Below, one piece after another: positions 63,057 to 64,000 of a stretch of 64,000 nt of DNA; the stretch's first letter is position 1, and each line of letters opens with the position of its first letter. The notes beneath the pieces are model-generated. The model made no database searches. It worked only from the letters and a program-made list of their open reading frames with translations, and was not told the origin of the DNA. The DNA comes from an uncultured Pseudomonadales bacterium (GTDB lineage: Bacteria > Pseudomonadota > Gammaproteobacteria > Pseudomonadales > Azotimanducaceae): positions 992,001 through 1,056,000 of the forward strand of contig OY282447.1 of NCBI GenBank assembly GCA_958296165.1, given 5' to 3'. Both the position numbers and the translations under genes were made by a program.

Positions 63057-64000
63057 TTGAACGCGCCGAAACTGGTGAAACTGCGAACGTCGAGCGACAT
63101 GCCCGATGTGGCGAGCCGCGCCGTGCAGCATGTGGACGGAACGCTCGATTGGGTGGGCATGGGCGACATCCGTCAACCCATCGATATCCGCGACGGCAGC
63201 GCCGTACACAGCGTGGATGCGCGGGTGCAGGTCTACGTGGACTTGGCGGACGCGCAGGCCAAGGGCATTCACATGTCGCGGCTGTACCTCATCTTGGACG
63301 AACACGCCGCGACGCGGCCGCTCTCCTGCGCTGGGTTGAAGCTGCTGCTCGCATCCTTGCTGCAATCGCACAGCGGGCTTTCGGGCCAGGCGTTCGTGGA
63401 GTTCGCGTTCGACTATTTCCTGCGCCGCCGGGCGCTGGTGACTGAACATGCTGGCTGGAACAGCTATCCGGTGGCCATTCGCGGTACGGTGGTCGATGGC
63501 GAGGTGCGCACGGAGCTGCATATCGGCGTGTGGTATTCGAGCACCTGCCCTGCTTCCGCGGCACTGGCGCGGCAGCTCGTGCAGCGCCGTTTCGAACGTG
63601 ATTTCGGCACCCGAGGCGAGGTTCGAGCGGCGGAAATGCAGGCTTGGCTAGGCACGGAGGATGCGATCGCCGGCACGCCCCACGCGCAGCGCAGCATCGC
63701 CCGATTGCGCGTGCGGCTGCACGATACGCTTGCAGCATTCCCCATCACGGCGCTCGTCGATGCCGCCGAGGAAACGCTGGCGACGCCGGTGCAAACCGCC
63801 GTCAAGCGCGAGGACGAGCAGGAGTTCGCCCGCTTGAACGCCGCCAACTTGATGTTCTGCGAAGACGCCGGGCGACGCCTGAAGGCCATGCTGAACGCCC
63901 GTGCGGACGTCGTCGACTTCCATGTGCGCGTTGAGCACCACGAAAGCCTGCACGCCCACGACGCGGTGAGCGTCTTCGTCAAGGGCGTTAAGGGCGGCTA
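63057..64000 (+). CDS. folE2: GTP cyclohydrolase FolE2 (type IB), reaching the right window edge
   Basis: Converts GTP to dihydroneopterin triphosphate, first step of folate synthesis, without the zinc dependence of FolE. TTG 63057 with GAGGA upstream starts LNAPKLVKLRTSSDMPDVAS; 314 residues are visible and the window ends on TA, likely the first two bases of the stop codon. Family landmarks are VGMGDIRQPIDIRDG, KGIHMSRLYLILDEH, GWNSYPVAIRGTV, YSSTCPASAAL (the catalytic Cys, C164, in the place of the usual CPCS motif) and VRVEHHESLHAHDAVSVF with the metal-binding His/Glu. In several bacteria FolE2 is induced by zinc shortage through Zur; no Zur box was recognised here. Confidence 0.92.
   Translation, partial: MNAPKLVKLRTSSDMPDVASRAVQHVDGTLDWVGMGDIRQPIDIRDGSAVHSVDARVQVYVDLADAQAKGIHMSRLYLILDEHAATRPLSCAGLKLLLASLLQSHSGLSGQAFVEFAFDYFLRRRALVTEHAGWNSYPVAIRGTVVDGEVRTELHIGVWYSSTCPASAALARQLVQRRFERDFGTRGEVRAAEMQAWLGTEDAIAGTPHAQRSIARLRVRLHDTLAAFPITALVDAAEETLATPVQTAVKREDEQEFARLNAANLMFCEDAGRRLKAMLNARADVVDFHVRVEHHESLHAHDAVSVFVKGVKGG

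Overview
The window is a gene-dense, GC-rich stretch of a gammaproteobacterial chromosome. The assignment rests on zipA-ligA, sbcB, orn, queG, hflKC-purA, a long RNase E, and two neighbourhoods laid out as in Pseudomonas: exbB-exbD-lpxK-kdsB ... murB-rne, and lptM-lysA-dapF-DUF484-xerC. Many CoA-linked catabolic genes, FAH and amidohydrolase families, two HEPN/MNT pairs, an ISKra4 element and a secreted beta-propeller/LRR protein suggest an uncultured environmental or marine lineage; this is inference, and no species is proposed.

Bases 1-10.4 kb: end of zipA, ligA, a lytic-transglycosylase lipoprotein, dinG, a glycerate-kinase-like kinase, a glycine-zipper protein, two small tandem paralogues of unknown function, a 0.5 kb leader and rne. 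Bases 10.4-19 kb: cell-envelope genes. murB (with an AlkB-like oxygenase) faces rne; an SDR and a PQQ-type dehydrogenase lie on the other strand; then a tightly overlapping minus-strand operon exbB-exbD-[msbA::lpxK]-kdsB in which the lipid A flippase and the lipid A 4'-kinase are one open reading frame.

Bases 19-30 kb are accessory in character: a PLD-nuclease/P-loop ATPase fusion and an SMC/RecF-like ATPase (the best candidates for an undescribed defence module), an osmolyte-type ABC importer coupled to sbcB, a metallopeptidase lipoprotein, a MntA/HepT toxin-antitoxin pair, and debris of toxin-antitoxin and type I restriction genes. Bases 30-40.5 kb: a phosphoesterase, a small-molecule catabolism operon headed by a ClpP-like protein, a second HEPN/MNT pair, an esterase, an SDR, MaoC hydratases, an enoyl-CoA hydratase and an orphan EnvZ-like kinase.

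Bases 40.5-49.2 kb: lptM-lysA-dapF-DUF484-xerC, translationally coupled to a 1565-residue exported multidomain protein. Bases 49.3-56.5 kb: an amidohydrolase/CoA-transferase/hydratase operon, a DASS transporter, psd, a sulfurtransferase and orn. Bases 56.5-64 kb: queG, an intact ISKra4-family element with 36-bp perfect inverted repeats and a 9-bp target duplication, then hflK-hflC-purA, a Trm112-like protein and folE2, which runs to the window edge. The nnrD-tsaE-amiB-mutL-miaA-hfq-hflX block that separates queG from hflK in many relatives is absent here. Short perfect tandem duplications (9-21 bp), several at gene boundaries, recur through the window. I found no tRNA, rRNA or CRISPR array.
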